Part shown: piece by piece, positions 1-6,212 of the stretch
Layout: each line of letters opens with the position of its first letter
Position numbering within the stretch: position 1 is the stretch's first letter
NCBI GenBank assembly: GCA_029256665.1
Contig: JAQSXN010000167.1
Location: forward strand, 1-7,635
Reading direction: 5' to 3'
Origin: Paenibacillus sp.
Lineage (GTDB): Bacteria; Bacillota; Bacilli; Paenibacillales; Paenibacillaceae
Length of the DNA: 7,635 bases
Made by a program: the position numbers and the translations under genes
The notes under the pieces: model-generated
What the model was told of the DNA's origin: nothing
Seen by the model: only the letters and a program-made list of their open reading frames with translations
Databases searched by the model: none

Positions 1-2499
1 CGTGTTCGGCGGAACGGCGATCGTCATTTCCATGCCGCCTTCGCCGGTCCGCTCCCACTTGACTCTTATGCGCCCATACATCGATTCATATTCGGCTTCG
101 GCCCAAGTCAAAGCTTCGTTCGGCTGCGGCCGGATTTGAATATGTTTATATCCCGGAGCATGTTCGTCGACATCGATCCCGGCTACGTCCCGATACAGCC
201 ATTCGCCGATCGCGCCGTACGCGTAATGATTGAAGGAATTCATATGCAAGCTCCAGAAGCTGCCGTCCTGCTTGATCCCGTCCCAGTGCTCCCATACGGT
301 TGTGGCGCCCTTCGTAACCTGATACAGCCATGAAGGATAGTCGGTTTGGAGCAGCAGCTTATACGCAAGCTCCGAGAGGCCGTTCCGGCTGAGGACCAGG
401 TTCAGATACGGGGTGCCGACAAAACCGGTCGTCAGATGGAAGTCCGTCTCCTGCAGCAACGTCTCCAGCTTGCGTACCGCTCGTTCCTTGGCCGTATCCT
501 CCACCAGATCGAACATTAGCGCGAGAACGTGAGCGGTCTGCGTCGGAACGGCAAGCCTGCCGCTCGGCGTGACGAATTCCTCGCGGAAAGCGTCGCGGAC
601 GCGGCCGTGCAGCTGCTCGTATACAGCGGCGTCTTCGACCTTCCCGATGACTCGAGCCGTCTTGGCGACAAGCGAAACCGAGTAGGCATAGAAGGCAGTG
701 GCGATCAGCTCCCGGTCGGTCGCCCCGACGTAAGAATCGGGCTTGGAGTCAAGACCGAGCCAGTCGCCGAAATGGAAGCCGGTATTCCAGAGATACTCGT
801 TGTCGCCTTGCCGCCGGATATATTCGATCCACGCCTTCATGCTGCCGTATTGCCGCTCCAGAATACGCTTGTCCCCATAACATTGATAAAGCACCCATGG
901 ACAGATGACCGCGGCGTCTCCCCAAGAGGCGGAGGAGTGGCTCGTTTCCTTCAGCACATGGGGAATGACAAAGGGAACTCCGCCGTCTTCCCGCTGCTCG
1001 GAAGCCAGGTCGCGCAGCCACTTGGAGAAGAATGGCGCCACGTTCATCAAGTGGGCGGAGGTGCGAATAAACATCTGCGCGTCGCCCGTCCATCCCAGCC
1101 GCTCGTCCCGCTGCGGGCAATCGGTCGGCACGTCTAGAAAATTCCCTTTCTGCCCCCACAATATATTATGCTGCAATTGGTTGACCAGGGGGTTCGAGCA
1201 ACGGAAATCTCCTGTTTGCTCCATATCGGAATGAAGCACGACGCCAATAAAATCATCCCGTCTAATCGTTTCATCGAATCCGATCAGCTTCACGAATCGG
1301 AAGCCTTGGAACGTGAAATGGGGCTCGAACGTTTCGGCGCCGCCGCCTTTCAGCGTATATCGGATCGTTTGTTTCGCATTTCGCAAATTATCGGTATAGA
1401 AGTTGCCTTCGACGTCCAGCACCTCGGCATGCTGCAGCGTCACTTGTTGTCCTGCGATGCCGCTAACCGTGAAGCGAACCCAGCCCACCATATTTTGTCC
1501 CATATCCAATACCCGTTCTCCGGAAGGAGTCGAGAGGAGCTGGATTGGCGATAAGGTTTCGGTCTTCCGAATCGGCTCATTCATTTGGGCTCTAAGAATA
1601 TGTTTGTCGCGCGTCAGGATGTCCACGCCGTGCCAGTTCCCGTCATCGAACCGTCCATCACACCATCCCGGTAGCTCGAGCCGGGCGTCGTACGTTTCCC
1701 CGTCATAAATGCCTGACATGCGGATGGGGCTTTCGAAGGCTTTCCACGACGCATCGGTTGCAACGACCGTTTCCTCATCATCCTCGAACCGAATATGAAG
1801 CTGCATAAGCAACGCCGTTCGATCCCCGTATACGTTTTTTTTGTGGCCGCCGGTCAAGCTGCCCTTGTACCATCCGTCTCCAAGCATGGCGCCTATGGCG
1901 TTGGAGCCGGGCTTTATTAAATCCGTCACGTCGTATGTCTGATACTGGAGATGATGGTCGTAGCTCGTCCAGCCGGGGGTCAAATAACAATCGCCCGCCC
2001 TGCCGCCGTTCACGTACAGCTCGTAAAGCCCGAGTCCGGTTGCGTAAATACGGGCTTCCGCCACTTTCTTGTCTACTCGAAACGCGCGCCGGAGAAGCGG
2101 ACAAACTTCGGACTCCGGCGGGATAAGGGCAGATGGCGCGCTAATCCAATCCGCTGACCACTCATTCGCGCCTAATAGTCCCATCTCCCAATAGGCCGTC
2201 TCGGACCAGTCGGTCACCTCGCCTTGCTCGCTCCATGCGCGAACGCGGTAGTAATAACGTTGCCGGCTCGCAAGCCGGAGGTCATCCGTCTCGACATGGA
2301 CCGACTGGCTGGAGAGAACCTTGCCGGAATCCCAGAGAAGGCTTTCCCACTTGGGGGTATAAGAAACTTGAAGCTGATAAGCCGCCTGAAGCCAAGACCG
2401 CGACCCGGACCGGATTTGCCAGCTCAATCTCGGATTATCGGTATCGATTCCGATCGGATTTTCTTTGTACTCGCATCGGAGCTTGGTTACGCTGGTCAT
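1..2499 (-). CDS. Alpha-L-rhamnosidase, glycoside hydrolase family 78 (partial, 3' end outside window)
   Basis: This enzyme hydrolyses terminal alpha-L-rhamnose from rhamnosides or plant and bacterial polysaccharide fragments with inversion. The minus-strand frame is open from ATG at 2499 to the left edge (833 codons), and the C-terminus is missing. An N-terminal Fn3-like segment (about 1-115) opens with LRCEYKENPIGID, typical of the family. A carbohydrate-binding-like N domain follows (about 118-300, GDGWYKG at 207-213), then a beta domain with DMGQNMVGW at 332-340. The (alpha/alpha)6 catalytic barrel spans about 434-770 and carries DCPQRDERLGWTGD, giving D460, E466 (expected general acid) and D473. 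E737 in TTVWEHWD is the expected general base, and H758 lies 21 residues later, the spacing I recall between E895 and H916 in Streptomyces SaRha78A. No signal peptide is visible, so a cytoplasmic site is inferred. The start is supported by AGAGAGG at 2517-2511 (spacer 11) and by conserved sequence beginning at residue 7. It is divergent from the AraC gene and probably controlled by it. Confidence 0.95.
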   Translation of the reverse strand, partial: MTSVTKLRCEYKENPIGIDTDNPRLSWQIRSGSRSWLQAAYQLQVSYTPKWESLLWDSGKVLSSQSVHVETDDLRLASRQRYYYRVRAWSEQGEVTDWSETAYWEMGLLGANEWSADWISAPSALIPPESEVCPLLRRAFRVDKKVAEARIYATGLGLYELYVNGGRAGDCYLTPGWTSYDHHLQYQTYDVTDLIKPGSNAIGAMLGDGWYKGSLTGGHKKNVYGDRTALLMQLHIRFEDDEETVVATDASWKAFESPIRMSGIYDGETYDARLELPGWCDGRFDDGNWHGVDILTRDKHILRAQMNEPIRKTETLSPIQLLSTPSGERVLDMGQNMVGWVRFTVSGIAGQQVTLQHAEVLDVEGNFYTDNLRNAKQTIRYTLKGGGAETFEPHFTFQGFRFVKLIGFDETIRRDDFIGVVLHSDMEQTGDFRCSNPLVNQLQHNILWGQKGNFLDVPTDCPQRDERLGWTGDAQMFIRTSAHLMNVAPFFSKWLRDLASEQREDGGVPFVIPHVLKETSHSSASWGDAAVICPWVLYQCYGDKRILERQYGSMKAWIEYIRRQGDNEYLWNTGFHFGDWLGLDSKPDSYVGATDRELIATAFYAYSVSLVAKTARVIGKVEDAAVYEQLHGRVRDAFREEFVTPSGRLAVPTQTAHVLALMFDLVEDTAKERAVRKLETLLQETDFHLTTGFVGTPYLNLVLSRNGLSELAYKLLLQTDYPSWLYQVTKGATTVWEHWDGIKQDGSFWSLHMNSFNHYAYGAIGEWLYRDVAGIDVDEHAPGYKHIQIRPQPNEALTWAEAEYESMYGRIRVKWERTGEGGMEMTIAVPPNT

Positions 2500-2535
2500 G
2501 AGGTCACATTCCTCTCTCGACTAGTATGGATTTGA

Positions 2536-2564
2536 TTTACCCTGAAAGGGTATTCCACTATAAT
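2536..2564 (+). promoter_or_regulatory. Candidate sigma-A promoter of the araC-family gene
   Basis: TTTACC at 2536-2541 (4/6 to TTGACA) is followed after exactly 17 bp by TATAAT at 2559-2564 (6/6). The predicted start is near 2571, giving a leader of about 80 nt before the ATG at 2651. Its -10 is half of the palindrome TATAATTATA that also forms the minus-strand -10, so the two divergent promoters physically overlap. Confidence 0.6.
2538..2552. repeat. Inverted repeat TACCCT-GAA-AGGGTA, possible operator
   Basis: This is a perfect 6-bp inverted repeat with a 3-bp centre, lying between and partly over the -35 and -10 of the plus-strand promoter. Its right arm is part of AAGGGTATT (2546-2554), which recurs as AAGGGTGTC (2568-2576), 22 bp or about two helical turns downstream. 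Both patterns suit an operator, but the binding protein is unknown. Confidence 0.45.
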
Positions 2565-2568
2565 TATA
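2563..2568 (-). promoter_or_regulatory. Candidate -10 box of the rhamnosidase promoter
   Basis: Reading the minus strand, TATAAT (6/6 to consensus) lies at 2568-2563 and would give a start near 2556 and a leader of about 57 nt. No acceptable -35 is found at 16-18 bp; the best is ATGTCC (3/6) at 2590-2585. A consensus -10 with a poor -35 fits an activator-dependent promoter. The -35 position falls on the first GGACATCCCG repeat. This is inferred from sequence only. Confidence 0.5.
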
Positions 2569-2584
2569 AGGGTGTCTTTATGCT

Positions 2585-2611
2585 GGACATCCCGCCATAA
2601 CGGACATCCCG
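2585..2611. repeat. Direct repeat GGACATCCCG x2, candidate AraC-type operator
   Basis: GGACATCCCG occurs perfectly at 2585-2594 and 2602-2611 (17-bp period). A shorter echo, GACATC, is at 2625-2630. The first copy sits where the -35 of the rhamnosidase promoter should be, and both copies lie in the 5' leader of the regulator gene. Direct repeats overlapping a weak -35 are the usual arrangement for AraC-family activators; the 17-bp period is shorter than the 21-bp half-site spacing of AraC itself. Confidence 0.5.
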
Positions 2612-2650
2612 TATAGGCAAACACGACATCAATGGGAGCAGGTGACCCCG

Positions 2651-3538
2651 ATGAACCAACCGATCCGAACGCTGACGGCGGAACGTTTCTTGCCGGAGCA
2701 TACGATGCTGTCGATTAATCGAATGACCGAAGCGTTCCTTCTGCCTCGGCATGCCCATGAATTTATTGAGCTGGCGTATGTGGGGGAGGGGAAGGGATTT
2801 CATTACATTGGGAATGAAGTTCGGCCGGCGGCACGCGGCCAGCTATTTGTCATACCTGTCGGCGTATCGCATGTGTTCCGTCCTGCTTCCTCGGATACGG
2901 TCGCGGATCCGCTGATCGTCTATAACTGCATCTTTGAGCCGCGGCTAATCGACAGCTTGCTGCCCTTGGTAATCGACGGCTCCATCGCATCCTACATGAG
3001 GGAGCTGCAACGGGAGCAGTCACCTTGCGAGGCGATTGCCGATGTCGATGCCAGCATCGATGCTTTGTTTCTCTTGATGTACCGGGAATACGAGCTGCCG
3101 CGGAGCGGTTCCGCCACCTACTTGCGCAGCCTATTGCTTCAATTGATTCTGACGATGTACCGTCTGAAGCATCGCGAAAGCGCGGTATTGCCAGGCAAAC
3201 ACGACCGATTCGTGCAGGTGCTAAGCTATGTGGAAAGGCACTATGCCGAGGCCGTAACCTTATCGCGATTGACCGACATGTTTCAATGGAGCGAGCGCCA
3301 GCTTCAGCGGTTGTTCAAGCGGCATACGTCGCAAACGTTCCATCATTATCTGCAAGGCGTTCGCATCCGCAAGAGCTGCGAGCAGCTAATGGGCTCCGAC
3401 CGAACGATCGGCGATATCGCGGAGTCGGTCGGTTACAGGGATGTCAATACCTTTATCGCCTTGTTCAAAAGGGTCGTCGGACAAACGCCAGGCATTTTTC
3501 GCAAGCAAAACCCGCATCAAACAAGCGATGGTTCATAA
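2651..3538 (+). CDS. AraC-family transcriptional regulator with N-terminal cupin
   Basis: This is a ligand-responsive DNA-binding regulator of 295 residues, a normal length for the cupin-AraC type. An N-terminal cupin-like sensing domain (about 20-105) contains HAHEFIELAYV with H34, H36 and E40, and a later GVSHVF with H74. Residues 110-185 form a helical linker. The C-terminal AraC domain has two helix-turn-helix units, at about 202-222 (TLSRLTDMFQWSERQLQRLF) and 252-273 (IGDIAESVGYRDVNTFIALF), ending in the family-typical VGQTPGIFRK. The ATG at 2651 is preferred because AGGTGA (2640-2645) pairs with the 16S tail at a 5-base spacing. An in-frame GTG at 2642 would add three residues but lies inside that site. 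It is divergent from the GH78 gene, which is its likely target; the ligand is probably a rhamnose-related sugar (inference). Direct repeats in its own leader suggest autoregulation. Confidence 0.93.
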   Translation: MNQPIRTLTAERFLPEHTMLSINRMTEAFLLPRHAHEFIELAYVGEGKGFHYIGNEVRPAARGQLFVIPVGVSHVFRPASSDTVADPLIVYNCIFEPRLIDSLLPLVIDGSIASYMRELQREQSPCEAIADVDASIDALFLLMYREYELPRSGSATYLRSLLLQLILTMYRLKHRESAVLPGKHDRFVQVLSYVERHYAEAVTLSRLTDMFQWSERQLQRLFKRHTSQTFHHYLQGVRIRKSCEQLMGSDRTIGDIAESVGYRDVNTFIALFKRVVGQTPGIFRKQNPHQTSDGS

Positions 3539-3650
3539 AAGCGACACAGATTTTTGACAGAATGATGAGGATTAAACGAGGTATGGCTCAAAAACGTCGT
3601 AATATGGTAACCTAAGAGAAGCGAAACGACTTTGAGGGAGTGTTACCGTC

Positions 3651-4574
3651 ATGGGAATGCAGAGCAATACGTTGAGTATCGAACGAATTCCGACCTCCGT
3701 CACGAAGGTACTCTTTGAAACGATAAAAATCGGCATCATCAAGTCGAATCTGATCGCGATGGTGGCCGGGCTTAGCATGGCGTTGTTCGTGCACGGCTAT
3801 TCGTTCTTCGATAAGGTAGGCCACATTACGCTCGCATTGATCGGATCCGCTTTGGTTATCGGAGCGGCCGGCATTTTCAATAATTTATACGATCGCGACA
3901 TCGACAGCATCATGGAACGAACCAAAAAGAGGCCGACCGTATCCGGGATCATCGATGTCGGAAGCGGGATGTTCATGGGGGTCTGGATTGCTCTCGGAGG
4001 AATCGTGGCGCTATACATCGCTTCGCCGCTATCCGCCTTCTTAGGTTTTCTAGGGTTGTTCCTCTACGTCGTGCCTTATACGATGTGGACGAAACGAAGA
4101 ACGATCTACAATACGGAGGTCGGAAGCTTGTCTGGCGCGATGCCTCCGCTGATCGGGTGGGCAGCGATTTCTCCCGATATTTTTCATCCCGGCGCGATCG
4201 CGTTGTTCGTTTTAATGGTGATTTGGCAAATGCCGCACTTCTATGCCATCGGCATTCGCCGCATGGAAGAATACCGGGCCGCGGGCATTCCGATGCTGCC
4301 GGTCGTCAAGGGGATTCGGAGAACGTATGTGCAGATGAACGTCTATTTGGTCGCATTGTTCCTTTGCAGCTTCCTGTTTTGGTCCTTTAATCCGTATATC
4401 GCCATTGCCAACGCGCTTCTGAGCTTAGGCTGGCTGCTCCTCAGCATTAACGGCTATCGGCGGAAGCCGGAGGAGAAGTGGGCTCGTTCCATGTTCATTT
4501 TCTCTTTGAACCACATTACGGTTTTGCTGCTGATGATCGTCGGTTACTCGATAGGGGCTCCATTGCTATCATAG
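3651..4574 (+). CDS. ctaB: Heme O synthase (protoheme IX farnesyltransferase)
   Basis: This UbiA-superfamily membrane prenyltransferase transfers farnesyl from farnesyl diphosphate to the vinyl group of heme B, giving heme O, the precursor of heme A for terminal oxidases. The protein is 307 residues, the usual family length, with about nine hydrophobic segments. The first prenyl-diphosphate/Mg motif is NNLYDRDID at 77-85 (D81, D85), continuing to MERTKKRP at 88-95. The second conserved region is YTMWTKRRTIYN (143-154) with GAMPPLIGW at 162-170. WQMPHFYAIGIRRMEEYR (192-209) and AGIPMLPVVKG (211-221) are characteristic of heme O synthases and separate it from other UbiA enzymes. GAGGGAG at 3634-3640 sits 10 bases before the ATG. 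It stands alone between the AraC gene (112-base gap, no terminator seen) and its own terminator, with no ctaA or oxidase gene next to it, so it may be a second paralogue (ctaO-like). Confidence 0.95.
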   Translation: MGMQSNTLSIERIPTSVTKVLFETIKIGIIKSNLIAMVAGLSMALFVHGYSFFDKVGHITLALIGSALVIGAAGIFNNLYDRDIDSIMERTKKRPTVSGIIDVGSGMFMGVWIALGGIVALYIASPLSAFLGFLGLFLYVVPYTMWTKRRTIYNTEVGSLSGAMPPLIGWAAISPDIFHPGAIALFVLMVIWQMPHFYAIGIRRMEEYRAAGIPMLPVVKGIRRTYVQMNVYLVALFLCSFLFWSFNPYIAIANALLSLGWLLLSINGYRRKPEEKWARSMFIFSLNHITVLLLMIVGYSIGAPLLS

Positions 4575-4614
4575 CTCTTGGGTTGCGGCTCGCTTAATTG
4601 AATTGGGAATGGAT

Positions 4615-4640
4615 AGAGCACCTGAAACGGTGCTCTTTTT
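4615..4640 (+). terminator. Rho-independent terminator after ctaB
   Basis: A perfect 8-bp stem, AGAGCACC (4615-4622) with GGTGCTCT (4629-4636), encloses the loop TGAAAC and is followed by TTTT, G and another T run. It lies 40 bases after the ctaB stop codon. The other strand has no T tract after the stem, so it looks one-directional. It separates ctaB from the germination operon. Confidence 0.9.
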
Positions 4641-4763
4641 GTTTTGCCGTGAAATCCGACGCTTTAAGCAAATTCGTTCAAGCCCGCTGCCATAATCTGC
4701 ATACTGCCTGTTCGGTAGGCGCATATTAATCCGTATGACATTATATGGCCGGAGTGAACGACG
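4641..4763 (+). promoter_or_regulatory. Leader of the germination operon; promoter not resolved
   Basis: This stretch between the ctaB terminator and the first ger gene must hold the operon promoter. ger operons are known to be transcribed in the forespore by sigma-G. Two sequences resemble the sigma-G -10 (CATNNTA): CATTATA at 4739-4745 and CATACTG at 4700-4706. Neither has a convincing -35 at 17-18 bp, and the first lies only 18 bases before the ATG. The ribosome site GGAGTGA (4751-4757, spacer 6) is strong. Confidence 0.3.
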
Positions 4764-6212
4764 ATGAGCGCTTTGAGCTACAGCATCGATAATAATGAAG
4801 CATACCTACGGGAGCAATTTCGGCAATGTTCAGACGTCGTTTTCCGTTCGTTCCGATCGGGAGACGATACGAAGCTGCTGCTCGTTTATTTGGACGGGAT
4901 GATTCGGGCGGAAAGCATCGAAGCTCAATTGTTAAAGCCGCTTTTATTCGGCGGATTGCCGCAAGGAATGGACGGCGTGCAATCTCTTGCCGAAATGGTT
5001 AAACGCGAATGGCTTCCGTTAACGAACGTCAAAACCGAGACTACCCTGAACGGATTGGCTTACGGGATTCTGCAAGGAAGCTTGGCTCTGTTGATCGATG
5101 GCGAAGCTTCTTCGCTTCTTGCCCTGGTGCAGGACTTCGAGACGAGAAGCATCCAAGAACCGAAAAAAGAAGCAACCTTGCGAGGCTCCAAGGAAGGGTT
5201 CGTAGAATCGCTCCGGACCAATACGTCGATGATCAGACGCCGAATCATTCATCCGAATTTGAAGACGGAATCGTTTACGATCGGCACCTATACGGGGACG
5301 GAGGTTGTGCTCGTCTACATGGAAGGCATGGCGGACGAGAGGGTATTAACGACGGTTAGGGGGAAATTGGCAGCCATCGAGACGGACGGCATAATCGATT
5401 CTTCCTACGTGGAAGAGTGGATTGAAAATCGACCGTTCTCGATCTTCTCCCAAATTCAGAATACGGAGAGGCCGGACATCGTCGCCGCGTCCCTATTGGA
5501 GGGCAAGATAGCGCTTATCGTGAACGGAAGCCCCTTTGCCCTCCTTCTTCCCATTACGTTATGGTCCGGCTTGCAATCGGCGGACGATTATTTCGAAAGA
5601 TTCGTGTTCGTGCTGCTGATGCGATTCATCAGGTACACGATGACGTTTATTTCCTTTGCCCTACCGGCTATCTATGTCGCCCTTTCGACCTTCCATCCGG
5701 AGATGGTTCCGAGCTTTCTTATGATCAGCATTGCGACGGCCAGGGAAAGCTCGCCTTTTCCGACCGTAGTCGAAGTGTTTCTGATGATGTTTATTTTCGA
5801 CGCCTTGCAAGAAGCCGGCGTACATCTGCCCAATCAGTTGGGGCCTGTCGTCAGCATCATCGGCGCGCTCGTCATCGGCCAAGCCGCCGTGGAAGCCGGC
5901 ATCATCTCGACGCCAATTATCATCGTCATTTCTTTGACTGGCGTTGCCACGTATACGATTCCAAGGTATAGCGCAACTCTTCCTTTTCGGCTCATTCGGT
6001 ACTTCATGCTGTTGGTCTCCGGTTTGCTCGGATTTGTTGGCTTTGCGTTCGGCATGATCTTTTTGTTAATCCATTTGGTCATGCTCGATTCCTTCGGCAC
6101 GCCGTTCTTAAGTCCCGTGGCTCCGTTCGACGGCCAGCGGATCAAGGATGTGCTGATCCGGTCTCCTTTCTGGGCTAAAGCAGGGTCGCGCAAGAAAGGT
6201 CGGTCCGGATGA
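4764..6212 (+). CDS. Spore germination protein, GerA/GerKA family (receptor A subunit)
   Basis: This is the A subunit of a germinant receptor in the spore inner membrane, which takes part in nutrient sensing and triggers release of ions and dipicolinate. The 482-residue protein has the family length and layout. A soluble N-terminal region (about 1-245) has two similar halves: LLLVYLDGMIRAESIEAQLL (38-57) and VVLVYMEGMADERVLTTVRG (181-200). It is followed by NTERPD (233-238), EGKIALIVNGSPFALLLP (246-263) and a membrane domain of about five segments between 280 and 440. The hallmark IGALVIGQAAVEAG is at 366-379 and SFGTPFLSPVAP at 443-454. Unusual for the family, the common REGVPFP stretch reads RESSPFP (327-333), and EI-FE-LREAG reads MFIFDALQEAG. 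GGAGTGA is 6 bases before the ATG. The stop overlaps the start of the next gene (ATGA). The germinant cannot be predicted from sequence. Confidence 0.95.
   Translation: MSALSYSIDNNEAYLREQFRQCSDVVFRSFRSGDDTKLLLVYLDGMIRAESIEAQLLKPLLFGGLPQGMDGVQSLAEMVKREWLPLTNVKTETTLNGLAYGILQGSLALLIDGEASSLLALVQDFETRSIQEPKKEATLRGSKEGFVESLRTNTSMIRRRIIHPNLKTESFTIGTYTGTEVVLVYMEGMADERVLTTVRGKLAAIETDGIIDSSYVEEWIENRPFSIFSQIQNTERPDIVAASLLEGKIALIVNGSPFALLLPITLWSGLQSADDYFERFVFVLLMRFIRYTMTFISFALPAIYVALSTFHPEMVPSFLMISIATARESSPFPTVVEVFLMMFIFDALQEAGVHLPNQLGPVVSIIGALVIGQAAVEAGIISTPIIIVISLTGVATYTIPRYSATLPFRLIRYFMLLVSGLLGFVGFAFGMIFLLIHLVMLDSFGTPFLSPVAPFDGQRIKDVLIRSPFWAKAGSRKKGRSG

Noticed and set aside
529..1137. A 202-codon plus-strand open frame
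   Set aside because: It lies opposite the GH78 catalytic domain, whose motifs are unmistakable on the minus strand; its translation is low-complexity and resembles no family. It is a shadow of GC-rich coding sequence.
2542..2555. Possible CcpA (cre) site TGAAAGGGTATTCC region before the rhamnosidase
   Set aside because: It lacks the central CG and a correct right end of the cre consensus, so the match is too weak to call even though carbon control of a GH78 gene would be plausible.
3554..3559. Perfect TTGACA upstream of ctaB as a -35
   Set aside because: No -10-like hexamer is found at 15-19 bp (17 bp gives CGAGGT); the nearest TATGGC is at 22 bp. A promoter for ctaB probably exists in 3539-3640 but this pairing is not convincing.
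3596..3630. GTCGT ... ACGAC inverted repeat between the AraC gene and ctaB, as a terminator
   Set aside because: The stem is only 5 bp with a 25-base loop, and the short TTT after it is followed by the ctaB ribosome site, so it does not look like an intrinsic terminator.
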